Source: Deltaproteobacteria bacterium
Lineage (GTDB): Bacteria; Desulfobacterota; Syntrophia; Syntrophales; Smithellaceae
Length of the DNA: 18,014 nucleotides
Reading direction: 5' to 3'
Assembly (NCBI GenBank): GCA_009668925.1
Contig: SBEK01000071.1
Span: forward strand, 1-18,014
Positions 1 to 8,261 of the stretch are shown here, piece by piece; the stretch's first letter is position 1; every line of letters starts with the position of its first letter. The translations under genes and the position numbers were made by a program. A model generated the notes under the pieces. It ran no database searches. It saw nothing but the letters and a program-made list of their open reading frames with translations, and was not told the DNA's origin.

Positions 1-21
1 GTCCTCTGGAGACAGGGGAAA

Positions 22-69
22 ATACAGACATAAAGGCAGGGAAGAATTCCTCTGCCTGGATACAGACAT
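22..69. repeat. Direct repeat pair flanking a short hairpin upstream of the sigma-54 activator gene
   Basis: The 10-mer ATACAGACAT occurs at 22-31 and again at 60-69. Between the copies, positions 35-56 form a stem-loop (GGCAGGGAA against TTCCTCTGCC with one bulged base and a GAA loop). The arrangement sits 30-80 bp ahead of the activator start, so it could be an operator or leader structure. A weak TATAGA -10-like hexamer lies at 75-80 without a clear -35. The repeats are seen; any regulatory role is a guess. Confidence 0.3.
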
Positions 70-101
70 CAAAATATAGACTGCGGCTTCAACTGGCGAG
101 T

Positions 102-2210
102 GTGAAAATTCGACGAGGGTTTTTCCGGCCGATAAGTCCTGAAAGCGAGCTGTCACACATGGAACTTGGAGCAAAAACCGAAGATAGCGAACTTTCTAAG
201 AACCGACTGTCGGCTTTGCAGAAGCCGGGTGAAGACAAATTTATCAGGATAAAGTCGGAGTGGGAAAAATTTATCTCCGGACGGACGGACATTGATGCTG
301 ATATCATTCCGCATGACATTCTGAACTCCTGGCAGCGATGCCGCAGCGCCGGACTGAATCCCTGGACAGGCCCGACTCCTGTGCTTCCGTCCACGGCTGA
401 AATACGGGCATTGCTTGAAGATAACAGCCGGCTGATTCGGGCCGGAGGGCCTTTAATCCACAATTTTAATGAATGTGTTGATTCGACCCGCTTCCTGGTC
501 TGTCTTTTCGACAAAGATGGCCGCATCCTGGAAACCTGCGTCAACGAACATTGCAGGAAACCGGCGCAATCGGCGCGATTGATTCCCGGCGCACTTTGGA
601 CGGATGAAACCGTCGGCACAAACTCTATTTCCATTGTGCTGGCCGTCGGGAAACCGGCACAATGTTTCGGGCCGCAGCATTACATGCGCGCATACCATGC
701 CGATGCCTCTTCCAGTGCACCGATCTACAATCCGCAGGGTGAGTTTATCGGCGGCATTTCCCTGATTTCCAGCTGTAACTGCTCCGGCGCCCAGCCCCTT
801 GTGTTCGCTACGGCTATTGCCCGCGCGATAGAAACCCGTATGAAGACCGAGAAGGTAGCCGAAGAAGCGCACATTGCCGGAAATTATCAGCAGGCCGTCT
901 TTTCGGCGATACCCCAGGCGGTGATTGCCTTGGACTTAACGAACCGGGTCACAATGATCAATGACAGTGCCCGGAGAATGCTTCAGATCCATGGCCCTAT
1001 CGAAGGTCGTCATATACGGGACGTCGTCAAACCGGATAATGGGGAATTTTTTTCCATCATTGCCGGCTCCAACCTGGCCAATGATACTGAAGTCCGCATT
1101 GCCCTGGAACAGGCGGAGGCGAAGTTTGTGGTGTCGTCAACCCCGATCTGCTTCAGGGATGGAGTACCTATGGGCAAAATCATCATCCTCAGCGAACCTC
1201 CAAAGATCAGAAAGCCGCCTGCTAAAATGATCGGGGCCAAAGCCAATTTTCAACTGAAGGATATCTGCGGGCGCAATAGCCGATTTGTCCGCACGGTGCA
1301 GCATGTTCAAATCGCCGCCGGGAGTGATTCCAATGTGCTGCTTTTAGGTGAAAGCGGTACGGGAAAGGATATCTTCGCCCAGGTCATTCACAATTCAGGT
1401 TCTCGCCGCAATGGCCCGTATGTGGCTGTTAATTGCGCTTCCATCCCCCGGGATCTGATTGCCAGTGAACTCTTCGGACATGCGGAAGGTGCATTTACCG
1501 GCTCCCGCCGGGGCGGGAATACGGGAAAGTTCGAACTCGCCTGTGGCGGAACGATCTTTTTGGATGAAATCGCTGAAACATCACTGGAATTTCAGGCTGC
1601 GCTCCTGCGTGTGGTCGAAGACAAAGCAATTGTCCGGGTCGGCGGAACCGATGTCCGGCCTGTGGATATCCGCATTATTGCCGCAACGAATCAAAATATC
1701 ATGGAAAAAATCAGCAAAGGATCCTTCCGTCAAGATCTATATTACCGCCTGAATGTATTCACCATCAAAACATTGCCGCTCCGGGAAAGGAAGGACGATA
1801 TTCCGCTTTTAATCGACAGGTTTATCAAGAAATGCGCCGGCGCCATGGGCAAAAAGGGAATACGCATTGAGGACAATGTAGTCAAGATCTTAGAAGACTA
1901 CCCGTGGCCGGGAAATATTCGCGAATTACAAAACATTATCGAGCGAATGATTACGGTCGCTTCCGGGCAAAATCTGACAATCGGGCTGGTTCCCGAGGAA
2001 ATTCTTCACTGGCGTTATAAGGACGAGTACAGTTCCGACGCCCAGTCCGTAAAGAAAAGGGAAAAGGAAACCATCATTCGCCTGATGAGAATGGACATTC
2101 CCCGTAATAAGATTGCGGAGAAATTGAACATGGCCCGCAGTTCGCTTTATCGTAAACTCAAAGAGTACGGATTGGACGGCGAATATCGCGGAAAGCCCAA
2201 AACCCTGTGA
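102..2210 (+). CDS. Sigma-54-dependent transcriptional activator (AcoR-like: GAF-PAS-AAA+-Fis HTH)
   Basis: This enhancer-binding protein would remodel the sigma-54 RNA polymerase closed complex by ATP hydrolysis. About 702 residues are visible. An AcoR-type N-terminus (SWQRC near residues 76-80) leads into a GAF-like sensory region (about 80-245, with VGTN at 171-174), then a PAS domain (about 262-370). The AAA+ domain shows Walker A GESGTGKD at 416-423, the sigma-54 contact loop GAFTGS at 463-468 (usually GAFTGA), Walker B TIFLDEI at 484-490 and [10 protein letters not shown] near 542-551. A Fis-type helix-turn-helix covers about 655-690. The GAF region is rich in cysteine (C124, C134, C146, C151, C188, C225, C227). 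The start is uncertain: GTG at 102 gives the longest form, and ATG at 159 has a somewhat better purine-rich leader. No target promoter with a clear TGGCAC-N5-TTGC site was found nearby, so the regulon and ligand are unknown. Confidence 0.93.
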   Translation: MKIRRGFFRPISPESELSHMELGAKTEDSELSKNRLSALQKPGEDKFIRIKSEWEKFISGRTDIDADIIPHDILNSWQRCRSAGLNPWTGPTPVLPSTAEIRALLEDNSRLIRAGGPLIHNFNECVDSTRFLVCLFDKDGRILETCVNEHCRKPAQSARLIPGALWTDETVGTNSISIVLAVGKPAQCFGPQHYMRAYHADASSSAPIYNPQGEFIGGISLISSCNCSGAQPLVFATAIARAIETRMKTEKVAEEAHIAGNYQQAVFSAIPQAVIALDLTNRVTMINDSARRMLQIHGPIEGRHIRDVVKPDNGEFFSIIAGSNLANDTEVRIALEQAEAKFVVSSTPICFRDGVPMGKIIILSEPPKIRKPPAKMIGAKANFQLKDICGRNSRFVRTVQHVQIAAGSDSNVLLLGESGTGKDIFAQVIHNSGSRRNGPYVAVNCASIPRDLIASELFGHAEGAFTGSRRGGNTGKFELACGGTIFLDEIAETSLEFQAALLRVVEDKAIVRVGGTDVRPVDIRIIAATNQNIMEKISKGSFRQDLYYRLNVFTIKTLPLRERKDDIPLLIDRFIKKCAGAMGKKGIRIEDNVVKILEDYPWPGNIRELQNIIERMITVASGQNLTIGLVPEEILHWRYKDEYSSDAQSVKKREKETIIRLMRMDIPRNKIAEKLNMARSSLYRKLKEYGLDGEYRGKPKTL

Positions 2211-2330
2211 CCGGTAATGATTAAAGAAAACCCCGCCAACAACCGGAAGGGTTTATCTTCGAAATTGAGAATGGGTTTTGCTTTTCGCGGGTCTCCGATT
2301 TCTTGCTGCCCGCTCATCATCGTTCATTTG
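2211..2330. other. Intergenic stretch after the activator gene, no gene seen
   Basis: No credible coding sequence was found. Weak inverted repeats are visible: AAACCC at 2228-2233 with GGGTTT at 2249-2254, and GCGGG at 2287-2291 with CCCGC at 2309-2313. The first could serve as a poor terminator for the activator gene, but it lacks a clean T-tract. Confidence 0.35.
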
Positions 2331-2334
2331 CCTT

Positions 2335-2362
2335 TTGACACCTTCTCATAAAGTGTGATAGT
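2335..2362 (+). promoter_or_regulatory. Sigma-70-type promoter for hflX
   Basis: A perfect -35 hexamer TTGACA at 2335-2340 is separated by 16 bp from GATAGT at 2357-2362. The -10 is preceded by TG in the extended -10 position (2354-2355). Transcription would start near 2369, giving a leader of about 40 nt before the hflX ribosome binding site. The motif match is seen; activity is inferred. Confidence 0.6.
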
Positions 2363-2396
2363 TTATCAATAAAATGACCGTTTAATACAGGTCTGC

Positions 2397-2413
2397 AAGG
2401 AAGATACACAATC
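2397..2413 (+). promoter_or_regulatory. Ribosome binding site and apparent ATC start of hflX
   Basis: AAGGAAG at 2397-2403 is followed by a 7-base spacer and then ATC at 2411. Reading from that ATC gives the peptide (M)NRIFGNTSGL, which matches the usual beginning of long-form HflX proteins. The frame is closed upstream by TGA at 2375, and between that stop and the Met codon at 2600 there is no ATG, GTG or TTG. The only other in-frame candidate is CTG at 2393, which lacks a comparable binding site. Confidence 0.6.
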
Positions 2414-4078
2414 AACAGGATATTCGGCAATACATCCGGGCTTGGCGCCCAAGCCATCAAATCTCTGGAACGTCTCTATCGCCGCGGCATCCCGCCGGAA
2501 AATATCATCAGCAATGATCTGGCACGGGAAATATCGTTCCTTTCGCGAGAACAGAACCGGCAAATCGGGTTACTGATCAGTCGCCGGGGCGAAATCGCGA
2601 TGGTTATTTTAGGCGACCACAAAAGCATCTTTATTCCTGGCCTGGACGCCTTCCGCGCGGCATCCACCCGTTTCAAAGGTCTGCGTCTCATCCATACCCA
2701 TTTAAGCGGCGAAGAACTTTCTCCGGAGGATCTGACGGACTTGTCCCATTTGCGCCTGGATCTGATCGGGGCGCTCCAGGTGCGGGAAGACGGAACTCCG
2801 GGCAGGCTATACTGGGCGCACCTGATTCCGGAGAACCCGCAGGGTGACTATTGGCTGACGCACGAACCCCAGGAACCCCACCGGCTGGATCTGAATTTCT
2901 TATCATTCATTGCCGCACTGGAAGACGAGTTTGCCAGAAAGCAAAAGACCCGCAAGATCGATGCGGCGGAAAAAGCTATTCTCGTACGGGTGGAAAAGAA
3001 CCCGCTCGCCGGCGCAGAAGCCTCCCTCGATGAACTGCGGCAGCTGGCCAAGACCTGCGGCGTCGAGGTGTTTGACACGCAAATTCAATACCGCCCCCAA
3101 CCGGATCCGAAATATCTGGTCGGCCGGGGCCGGCTGGCCGATATCGATTTGAGGGCGACGCAAATCGGCGCCAATCTGCTGATCTTCGACCACGAATTGA
3201 CGCCGGCGCAGGTTCGTTCCATCAGCGACTTTACCGGCTTGAAAATCATCGATCGCTCTCAGGTGATCCTGGATATCTTCGCCCACCGCGCCCACAGCCG
3301 CGAAGGGAAAATACAAGTGGAGCTGGCGCAACTCAAATATCTGCTGCCCAGGCTGATGCACAAGGATACGTCGCTCTCCAGACTGGCGGGTGGGATCGGC
3401 GGCGTGGGCCCCGGAGAAACCAAACTGGAAATCGATCGCCGGCGGATCCGCGAACGAATCTCGCGTCTGGAAAAAGATTTGAAGGCGATCACCAAATCAC
3501 GCGGTCAGCGGCGCGGGCGCCGGAATAAGTCAGGCCTTCCCGTAATTTCCATCGTCGGCTACACAAACGCGGGCAAATCGACACTGCTCAACACGCTCAC
3601 TGAGAGCGCCGTTCTGGCAGAAGATAAACTCTTTGCTACACTGGACACCAAAAGCGCGCGGCTGCGATTTCCACGCGATACCGAAGCCATTATCACCGAC
3701 ACGGTCGGTTTTATCCGCAATCTGCCGAAGGAGCTGTTCAGCGCTTTTCGGGCGACACTCGACGAACTTCAGGAAGCGGATCTGCTGATCCATGTCATCG
3801 ATGTCAGCAGCAGTCAGTTCGAAGAGCAGATTGCGGCGGTTGACGGCATTCTGGAAGAACTGGAAATCTCCGGTAAGCCAGCAATACGCGTTTTCAACAA
3901 AGCCGACCGCTTTCAGGACAAAGAGCTTCTGGAAACCTTGACGAGGAACTTTGATGCAGTGGCCGTATCCGCGCTGGACAAAACTTCCCTTTTCGGACTC
4001 CTGGAAAAAATTGAAGCTTCTGTGCCCAATACAAACTTTTCAGGACGGTCATTTTATGCTAGGGAGGAAGAGGTGTAA
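2411..4078 (+). CDS. hflX: GTPase HflX (ribosome-associated)
   Basis: HflX is a translational GTPase that binds the 50S subunit and splits or rescues stalled ribosomes under stress. Full length would be 555 residues, a long-form HflX with an extra N-terminal region. The glycine-rich linker GGIGGVGPGE (about 327-336) and the ribosome-binding helical region (SREGKIQVELAQL) precede the G domain. That domain shows G1 GYTNAGKST at about 383-391, G3 DTVGF at about 430-434 and G4 NKAD at about 496-499. A caller limited to ATG would begin at 2600, but 63 upstream codons are open and homologous in style (GNTSGL, QIGLLISRRGE), so the true start is placed at the ATC at 2411 behind a strong AAGGAAG site. 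Its stop lies one base before the 5'-nucleotidase start, so the two genes are probably co-transcribed from the promoter at 2335. Confidence 0.93.
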   Translation: MNRIFGNTSGLGAQAIKSLERLYRRGIPPENIISNDLAREISFLSREQNRQIGLLISRRGEIAMVILGDHKSIFIPGLDAFRAASTRFKGLRLIHTHLSGEELSPEDLTDLSHLRLDLIGALQVREDGTPGRLYWAHLIPENPQGDYWLTHEPQEPHRLDLNFLSFIAALEDEFARKQKTRKIDAAEKAILVRVEKNPLAGAEASLDELRQLAKTCGVEVFDTQIQYRPQPDPKYLVGRGRLADIDLRATQIGANLLIFDHELTPAQVRSISDFTGLKIIDRSQVILDIFAHRAHSREGKIQVELAQLKYLLPRLMHKDTSLSRLAGGIGGVGPGETKLEIDRRRIRERISRLEKDLKAITKSRGQRRGRRNKSGLPVISIVGYTNAGKSTLLNTLTESAVLAEDKLFATLDTKSARLRFPRDTEAIITDTVGFIRNLPKELFSAFRATLDELQEADLLIHVIDVSSSQFEEQIAAVDGILEELEISGKPAIRVFNKADRFQDKELLETLTRNFDAVAVSALDKTSLFGLLEKIEASVPNTNFSGRSFYAREEEV

Positions 4079-4079
4079 G

Positions 4080-6059
4080 ATGACGGAAATGAAGACTGGG
4101 ATATTAAAAGGAAATACGGCATTGCTTCTGCGCGCGGGTATCATTCTTTTTGCGGTGCTTTTCTCAGATTCCGCCTTCGCCGCCGAAAAGCTGATCACCA
4201 TCGTGCACACCAACGACATGCACTCGCACTTTCAGGGCTTTGCGCCGGAAATCGATTATCAGCCTTTTCATATCAATGCCGATCAGACACGAGGCGGCTG
4301 GGCGCGGGTCGCGACGGTCATTAAGCGCACCCGGAATGAAAGAAATAATCCCGTACTGGTCGTCGATGCCGGCGATTTCACGATGGGATCCCTCTTTCAC
4401 ATGCTGAACCGCGAAGAAGCCTTTGAGCTTCGACTGCTTACAGCCATGGGCTACGATGCCGTCACCCTGGGCAACCATGAGTTTGATCTCAAGCCGGCAG
4501 GATTGGCTGCGACGCTGAAAACCGCCAAAATGAAAAACGGCATCCCCCAAATCGTGCTGGCCAATGCAATTTTTGACCGCCGGCCCTCTGCGCTTGCCGT
4601 TCTGGAAAATGCGTTTGCCGAAGCAGGCGTGAAGCCTTATATCGTATTGCTGCGCGATGGTATGAAAATCGGCATCTTCGGCCTCCTGGGTAAGGATGCC
4701 GCGGAAGTGTCCCCGTTTGCCAAGCCTCTCACCTTCCGTGATCCCGCCGAGACGGCAAAGGAGATAGTCGATATCCTGCAAAACAGGGAAAAAGTGGACC
4801 TGATTATCTGTCTGTCCCATGGCGGTCTGCGCGATAATCCGAAAAAGTCGGAGGATGTTCTTCTGGCCCAAAAGGTCCCGGGCATCAACGTGATTATCAG
4901 CGGCCACACCCACACAAAGTTGGAGCGGCCCATGATCGTCGGCAATACGCTGATCGTTCAGGCGTGGTGTTATGGCCGGCAGGTGGGCGTCCTGGATATC
5001 GTCTTCAAAGATGGTAAGGTTGGTCTGAAAAATTATGAACCTGTCGCAGTGACCAGCGCCATTGCCGGCGATAAGGCCGTTCAAGCGATCATTGATTCAT
5101 TCAAGAAGACCGCAGATTTACACCTCTTCGGAGACAGGGACTTGGCTTACGATAAAATCGTCGCGGAAACGAAGCACGATTTGACCATTGGCGCCGAGGA
5201 ATCGCCGCTGGGCAATCTGCTGGCCGATGCTATTCGCTGGACCGTTAATCAGGCCGACGGGGCCGGCCCGGACTCATCGGATCGGGTCGTGGTCGCCGTC
5301 GAATCCAATGGCGTCATTCGCGACAACCTCGCAGCGGGAAAAACAGGGAAAATCACCGTCGGCGATTTGTTCCGAACCATTCCCCTGGGCATCGGCCAGG
5401 ATGATACGATGGGGTATCCACTGATCAGTTTTTATCTTTATGGCTATGAAATCAAGAGAGCGGCGGAAATCCTGACCAGCGTCCGACCCCTGAAAAATGA
5501 CGACTACTATCTGCAGGTTTCCGGTCTGCGTTTCACCTATAATCCGCACCGGGTCATTTTCGACCGCGTCACGGCCATGGAAATCGGCAGCGAAGAAGAA
5601 GGCTTTACGCCGCTGGACTACAGCCAATCCAACAAAAAGCTCTATCGGGTGGCCGCGAATATTTATAATGCCACTTTTTTAAAACTTGTGGGCAAGTTTA
5701 CATTCTCCATGCTGGATATCGTACCGAAAAATAAGGAAGGAGCGCCCATCCAAAAACTTTCGGCGGCATTGATCGACGGAGATAAATTGCAGCCGGGATT
5801 CCAGGAACTCAAACAGTGGAAGGGCGTTATCCAATATGTCCGGTCGTTCCCGGATAGAGACGGCAACGGCGTCCCGGACATTCCGGAAAAGTATCAGGGC
5901 AAACTCGGGCGGATCGTAGAAAAATCCAGCATCAACCCCGTGAATCTGATAAGGCGGCCTTCAACGCCGACGCTGCTGGTGCTGGCTATGGCAGGTTTAG
6001 GTGTTGTGCTGATTGCCGCTATTGCGGTATTTGCAGTTAAAAGAAGAATGAAAGGTTAA
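4080..6059 (+). CDS. Exported, membrane-anchored 5'-nucleotidase / 2',3'-cyclic phosphodiesterase family protein (UshA-like)
   Basis: This is a two-domain metallophosphoesterase that would release phosphate from nucleotides outside the cytoplasm. The start at 4080 follows a strong GGGAGGAAGAGG site at 4062-4073; the open frame runs further upstream but only inside hflX. The 659-residue protein has a signal peptide (hydrophobic core about residues 13-28, likely cleavage after SAFA at 34). The metal-binding motifs HTNDMHSH (43-50), GNHEFD and SGHTHT follow, and then the C-terminal nucleotide-binding domain. Near the end, DRDGNGVPD (about 592-600) looks like a calcium-binding loop. A single transmembrane helix (about 630-653) followed by KRRMKG would anchor the protein with its bulk in the periplasm. 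The exact substrate cannot be told from sequence. Its link to hflX is positional. Confidence 0.9.
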   Translation: MTEMKTGILKGNTALLLRAGIILFAVLFSDSAFAAEKLITIVHTNDMHSHFQGFAPEIDYQPFHINADQTRGGWARVATVIKRTRNERNNPVLVVDAGDFTMGSLFHMLNREEAFELRLLTAMGYDAVTLGNHEFDLKPAGLAATLKTAKMKNGIPQIVLANAIFDRRPSALAVLENAFAEAGVKPYIVLLRDGMKIGIFGLLGKDAAEVSPFAKPLTFRDPAETAKEIVDILQNREKVDLIICLSHGGLRDNPKKSEDVLLAQKVPGINVIISGHTHTKLERPMIVGNTLIVQAWCYGRQVGVLDIVFKDGKVGLKNYEPVAVTSAIAGDKAVQAIIDSFKKTADLHLFGDRDLAYDKIVAETKHDLTIGAEESPLGNLLADAIRWTVNQADGAGPDSSDRVVVAVESNGVIRDNLAAGKTGKITVGDLFRTIPLGIGQDDTMGYPLISFYLYGYEIKRAAEILTSVRPLKNDDYYLQVSGLRFTYNPHRVIFDRVTAMEIGSEEEGFTPLDYSQSNKKLYRVAANIYNATFLKLVGKFTFSMLDIVPKNKEGAPIQKLSAALIDGDKLQPGFQELKQWKGVIQYVRSFPDRDGNGVPDIPEKYQGKLGRIVEKSSINPVNLIRRPSTPTLLVLAMAGLGVVLIAAIAVFAVKRRMKG

Positions 6060-6072
6060 AGGCGCAAGGATC

Positions 6073-6114
6073 AAGGCCAAAGGTAAAGACCAATCCGAGC
6101 GACCTCACGGCCTT
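6073..6114 (+). other. Intergenic stem-loop between the nucleotidase gene and the por operon
   Basis: AAGGCC at 6073-6078 pairs with GGCCTT at 6109-6114, and inside it AGGT at 6081-6084 pairs with ACCT at 6102-6105 across small internal loops. It is followed by a T-rich but interrupted tail (TTTAGACTAATTT). It may be a weak terminator for the hflX-nucleotidase transcript. The same stretch has an irregular run of AAGG units. No good promoter was found here for the downstream operon. Confidence 0.35.
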
Positions 6115-6142
6115 TAGACTAATTTCATAAGGTATGTTTATC

Positions 6143-6703
6143 ATGGACAAAAATTACATTGAAATCCGCTGGCACGGACGCGGCGGTCAGGGCGCCATTA
6201 CGGCGGCCAAAATTGTTGCCGGGGCGGCATTCGTTTCGGGTTACCCGGGGGTGGTCATGGCGCCGACGTTCGGCACGGAACGCAGGGGCGCGCCCGTTAT
6301 GACGTCTCTCAAGATCTCGAAAACGAAGATTTATGATTTGTCACCGATTGAAACACCGGATATCGTCGTTGTCCTCGACCATCTGTTGCTTAAGGAAGCG
6401 GATGTGACGCACGGCCTCAAACCCGGGGGAATTATCGTTTTGAACACACCCATGGCGTTCGAGTCCTACCATTTCCGCGATTTTAAGTTGGCCACTGCGG
6501 ACATCACGGCAATCTCCGTGGAAGCGGGCCTGCCTCACGGGATGGTGAACACCGGGATTATCGGATCCCTGGAAAAAGCCACAAACCTCCTGGGAATCGG
6601 CACGCTGGTCAAAGGCATAGAAGAAGAATTCAGAACGCGAAAGCCCGAAAAGAATTCATTGGCGGCTAAAATTGCCTATGAACGAACGGTAGTGGGAGGA
6701 TAG
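6143..6703 (+). CDS. porC: Pyruvate (2-oxoacid):ferredoxin oxidoreductase, gamma subunit
   Basis: This is the gamma subunit of a four-subunit cytoplasmic 2-oxoacid:ferredoxin oxidoreductase, which converts a 2-oxoacid plus CoA to acyl-CoA, CO2 and reduced ferredoxin. The diagnostic N-terminal motif HGRGGQGAITAAKI is present, and the length of about 186 residues fits the family. Two in-frame ATGs are possible. The one at 6143 sits 9 bases after AAGGT (6129-6133) and gives MDKNYIEI, whereas the ATG at 6134 almost touches that site, so 6143 is preferred. It is the first gene of a gamma-delta-alpha-beta operon; the stop is followed two bases later by the delta start. The operon order matches four-subunit POR/VOR enzymes, with pyruvate the likeliest substrate, though 2-oxoisovalerate or phenylglyoxylate enzymes share this layout. 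Confidence 0.9.
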   Translation: MDKNYIEIRWHGRGGQGAITAAKIVAGAAFVSGYPGVVMAPTFGTERRGAPVMTSLKISKTKIYDLSPIETPDIVVVLDHLLLKEADVTHGLKPGGIIVLNTPMAFESYHFRDFKLATADITAISVEAGLPHGMVNTGIIGSLEKATNLLGIGTLVKGIEEEFRTRKPEKNSLAAKIAYERTVVGG

Positions 6704-6705
6704 GA

Positions 6706-7014
6706 ATGGGTACCAGAAATTACAGAAGAAAAACTTCACACAGTGCGCACGGGCCCGGAGACGGCGGCAGAACCGGTTCATGGAGAGTCGAGCGACCCGT
6801 CTTTGATCAGAGCCTCTGCATCCCCTGCAAAAGAAATAAGGAATCGTGCTTTATCTGCTGGCTCTTCTGTCCGGAAGTGGTCATCTCGCGAACGATCCCC
6901 CCGAAAGTCAATTTAGAGTACTGCAAGGGCTGCGGCATCTGCGCCGAAGAGTGCCCAACCAAAGCCATTACCATGGTGGATGAAGCGAAATTCGCCGAAG
7001 AGGATAAGGAGTAG
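6706..7014 (+). CDS. porD: Pyruvate (2-oxoacid):ferredoxin oxidoreductase, delta subunit (2[4Fe-4S] ferredoxin)
   Basis: This small iron-sulfur subunit (102 residues) carries electrons from the catalytic dimer to external ferredoxin. The second cluster motif is standard: CKGCGICAEECP with C73, C76, C79 and C83. The first is unusual: CIPC at 38-41, then six residues (KRNKES), then CFICWLFCP with C48, C51 and C55. It therefore has five cysteines instead of four and a stretched loop. The N-terminal 30 residues are rich in glycine, serine, histidine and arginine and probably flexible. The ATG at 6706 follows GGGAGGA at 6695-6701, which lies at the end of porC. Its last codons carry the AAGGAG (7006-7011) that serves porA. 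Confidence 0.9.
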   Translation: MGTRNYRRKTSHSAHGPGDGGRTGSWRVERPVFDQSLCIPCKRNKESCFICWLFCPEVVISRTIPPKVNLEYCKGCGICAEECPTKAITMVDEAKFAEEDKE

Positions 7015-7019
7015 ACGCC

Positions 7020-8219
7020 ATGCACATCATTGAAGACGGAAACGCAGCAGCAGCAATGGGCGTCAAGCTTTGCCGGGCCAGCGTCATCGCGGCTTACCCC
7101 ATTACCCCCCAGACGCCGCTTACGGAAAAACTTTCCGAGTATGTCGAACTCGGTGAAATGAAGGCCGAATACATTCCGGTCGAGAGTGAGCATTCCGCCC
7201 TGGCCGTGTGCATTGCCGCATCCTCCGCCGGCGCCAGGGTATTCACCGCTACCAGTGCCAATGGCCTGCTTTACATGCATGAGCAGGTTCAGTGGGCGGC
7301 GGGCGCGAGGCTTCCCATCGTCATGTGCGTGGTGAACCGGGCGGTCGGCGCCCCCTGGAATGTCTGGAACGACCAGCAGGATTCCATCTCCCAGCGCGAC
7401 ACCGGCTGGATACAGATCTATTGCTCGGATCATCAGCAGATCATCGACACCGTGATCAGGGCCTACTGGCTCGCCGAAAAAGTAAGCATCCCCATCATGG
7501 TCTGCTATGACGGATATATCCTGTCGCACACGTTCATGCCTTTCGATCTGCCCGATCAGGAAAAAGTCGATGCCTTCCTGCCACCCTTCCTGCCGGAATA
7601 TTTTCTGAATCCGGATGAACCGGCAAACCTCAACACGGTCACCCTGCCGGATGTGAGATTGGACGGCCAAGGCGAATTGGCTCACGGCTACATGGAAATC
7701 CGCTATCTCCTTCAGGAAGATCTGCGAAAAACGCTGGATGTCGCAGCGGATGCGGAAAAGCGATTCATCGATGTCTTCGGCCGGGGCGGCGATCCTTACA
7801 TCGAGCCGTACCGTTGTGACGATGCCGATTACATTGCCGTGGGTTTGGGTTCCATTACCTATCAGCTGCGGGTTTCGGTGGATGCCTTAAGAAATGAGGG
7901 CATTAAAGTCGGCATCATGGGCATTCGCTTCTATCGTCCCTTTCCGGACCAGGCTATTGCCCGGGCCCTGAAAGGAACGAAAGGCGTCATCGTTTTTGAA
8001 AAGGCGCTCAGTTACGGTTATGAAGGCGCTCTGGCATCGGATTTAAAGGCCGCGCTTTATGAACATCTGGCCGGCACAGGCTCACTGCCGCCGGTGCAAA
8101 ATTACATCGCCGGGATCGGGGGGCGCGAAATCCGCACCGACGAGTTGACGCAAGCGCTGAAAGCTGCAACCCTGGGCCGCGTTTCCCAAGACGCCGCATG
8201 GATCGGGCTCAAGCTTTAG
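7020..8219 (+). CDS. porA: Pyruvate (2-oxoacid):ferredoxin oxidoreductase, alpha subunit
   Basis: The alpha subunit of the 2-oxoacid:ferredoxin oxidoreductase contributes the pyrimidine-side thiamine diphosphate and substrate site and pairs with the beta subunit. The 399-residue length is normal for four-subunit enzymes. Visible hallmarks are YPITPQTPLTE near residues 26-36, the glutamate-containing VESEHSA, and NRAVGAPWNVWNDQQDS with the following QRDTGWIQ, a signature of POR/VOR alpha chains. A C-terminal transketolase-like domain (IAVGLGS onwards) follows. The start at 7020 lies eight bases after AAGGAG at 7006-7011, and the gap to porD is only five bases, so translation is probably coupled. 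It is separated from porB by 87 bp that hold a strong stem-loop. Confidence 0.93.
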   Translation: MHIIEDGNAAAAMGVKLCRASVIAAYPITPQTPLTEKLSEYVELGEMKAEYIPVESEHSALAVCIAASSAGARVFTATSANGLLYMHEQVQWAAGARLPIVMCVVNRAVGAPWNVWNDQQDSISQRDTGWIQIYCSDHQQIIDTVIRAYWLAEKVSIPIMVCYDGYILSHTFMPFDLPDQEKVDAFLPPFLPEYFLNPDEPANLNTVTLPDVRLDGQGELAHGYMEIRYLLQEDLRKTLDVAADAEKRFIDVFGRGGDPYIEPYRCDDADYIAVGLGSITYQLRVSVDALRNEGIKVGIMGIRFYRPFPDQAIARALKGTKGVIVFEKALSYGYEGALASDLKAALYEHLAGTGSLPPVQNYIAGIGGREIRTDELTQALKAATLGRVSQDAAWIGLKL

Positions 8220-8227
8220 TCAATTAG

Positions 8228-8261
8228 AATTATTTTCCGTCCTTTCCGGCGGAAAATAATT
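8228..8261 (+). promoter_or_regulatory. Perfect 12-bp intercistronic stem-loop between porA and porB
   Basis: AATTATTTTCCG at 8228-8239 is the exact reverse complement of CGGAAAATAATT at 8250-8261, with a 10-base loop. No T-tract follows, so it does not look like a simple rho-independent terminator. A second small hairpin (CCCGT 8278-8282 with ACGGG 8287-8291) lies just before the porB ribosome binding site AGGAG at 8295-8299. The pair could set mRNA processing or stability and the porA:porB ratio. Confidence 0.7.

Noticed and set aside
4164..5084. Long - strand open frame (306 codons) opposite the 5'-nucleotidase
   Set aside because: It lies wholly inside a well-supported gene. Its histidine/glutamine-rich composition is typical of antisense translation.
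6060..6100. Irregular AAGG-rich run resembling a degenerate tandem repeat
   Set aside because: The unit length varies (6-8 bases) and there are only about five copies, so it is not a reliable repeat.
6807..7685. - strand open frame (292 codons) opposite porD and porA
   Set aside because: It spans two well-defined genes in antisense and shows no family motif.
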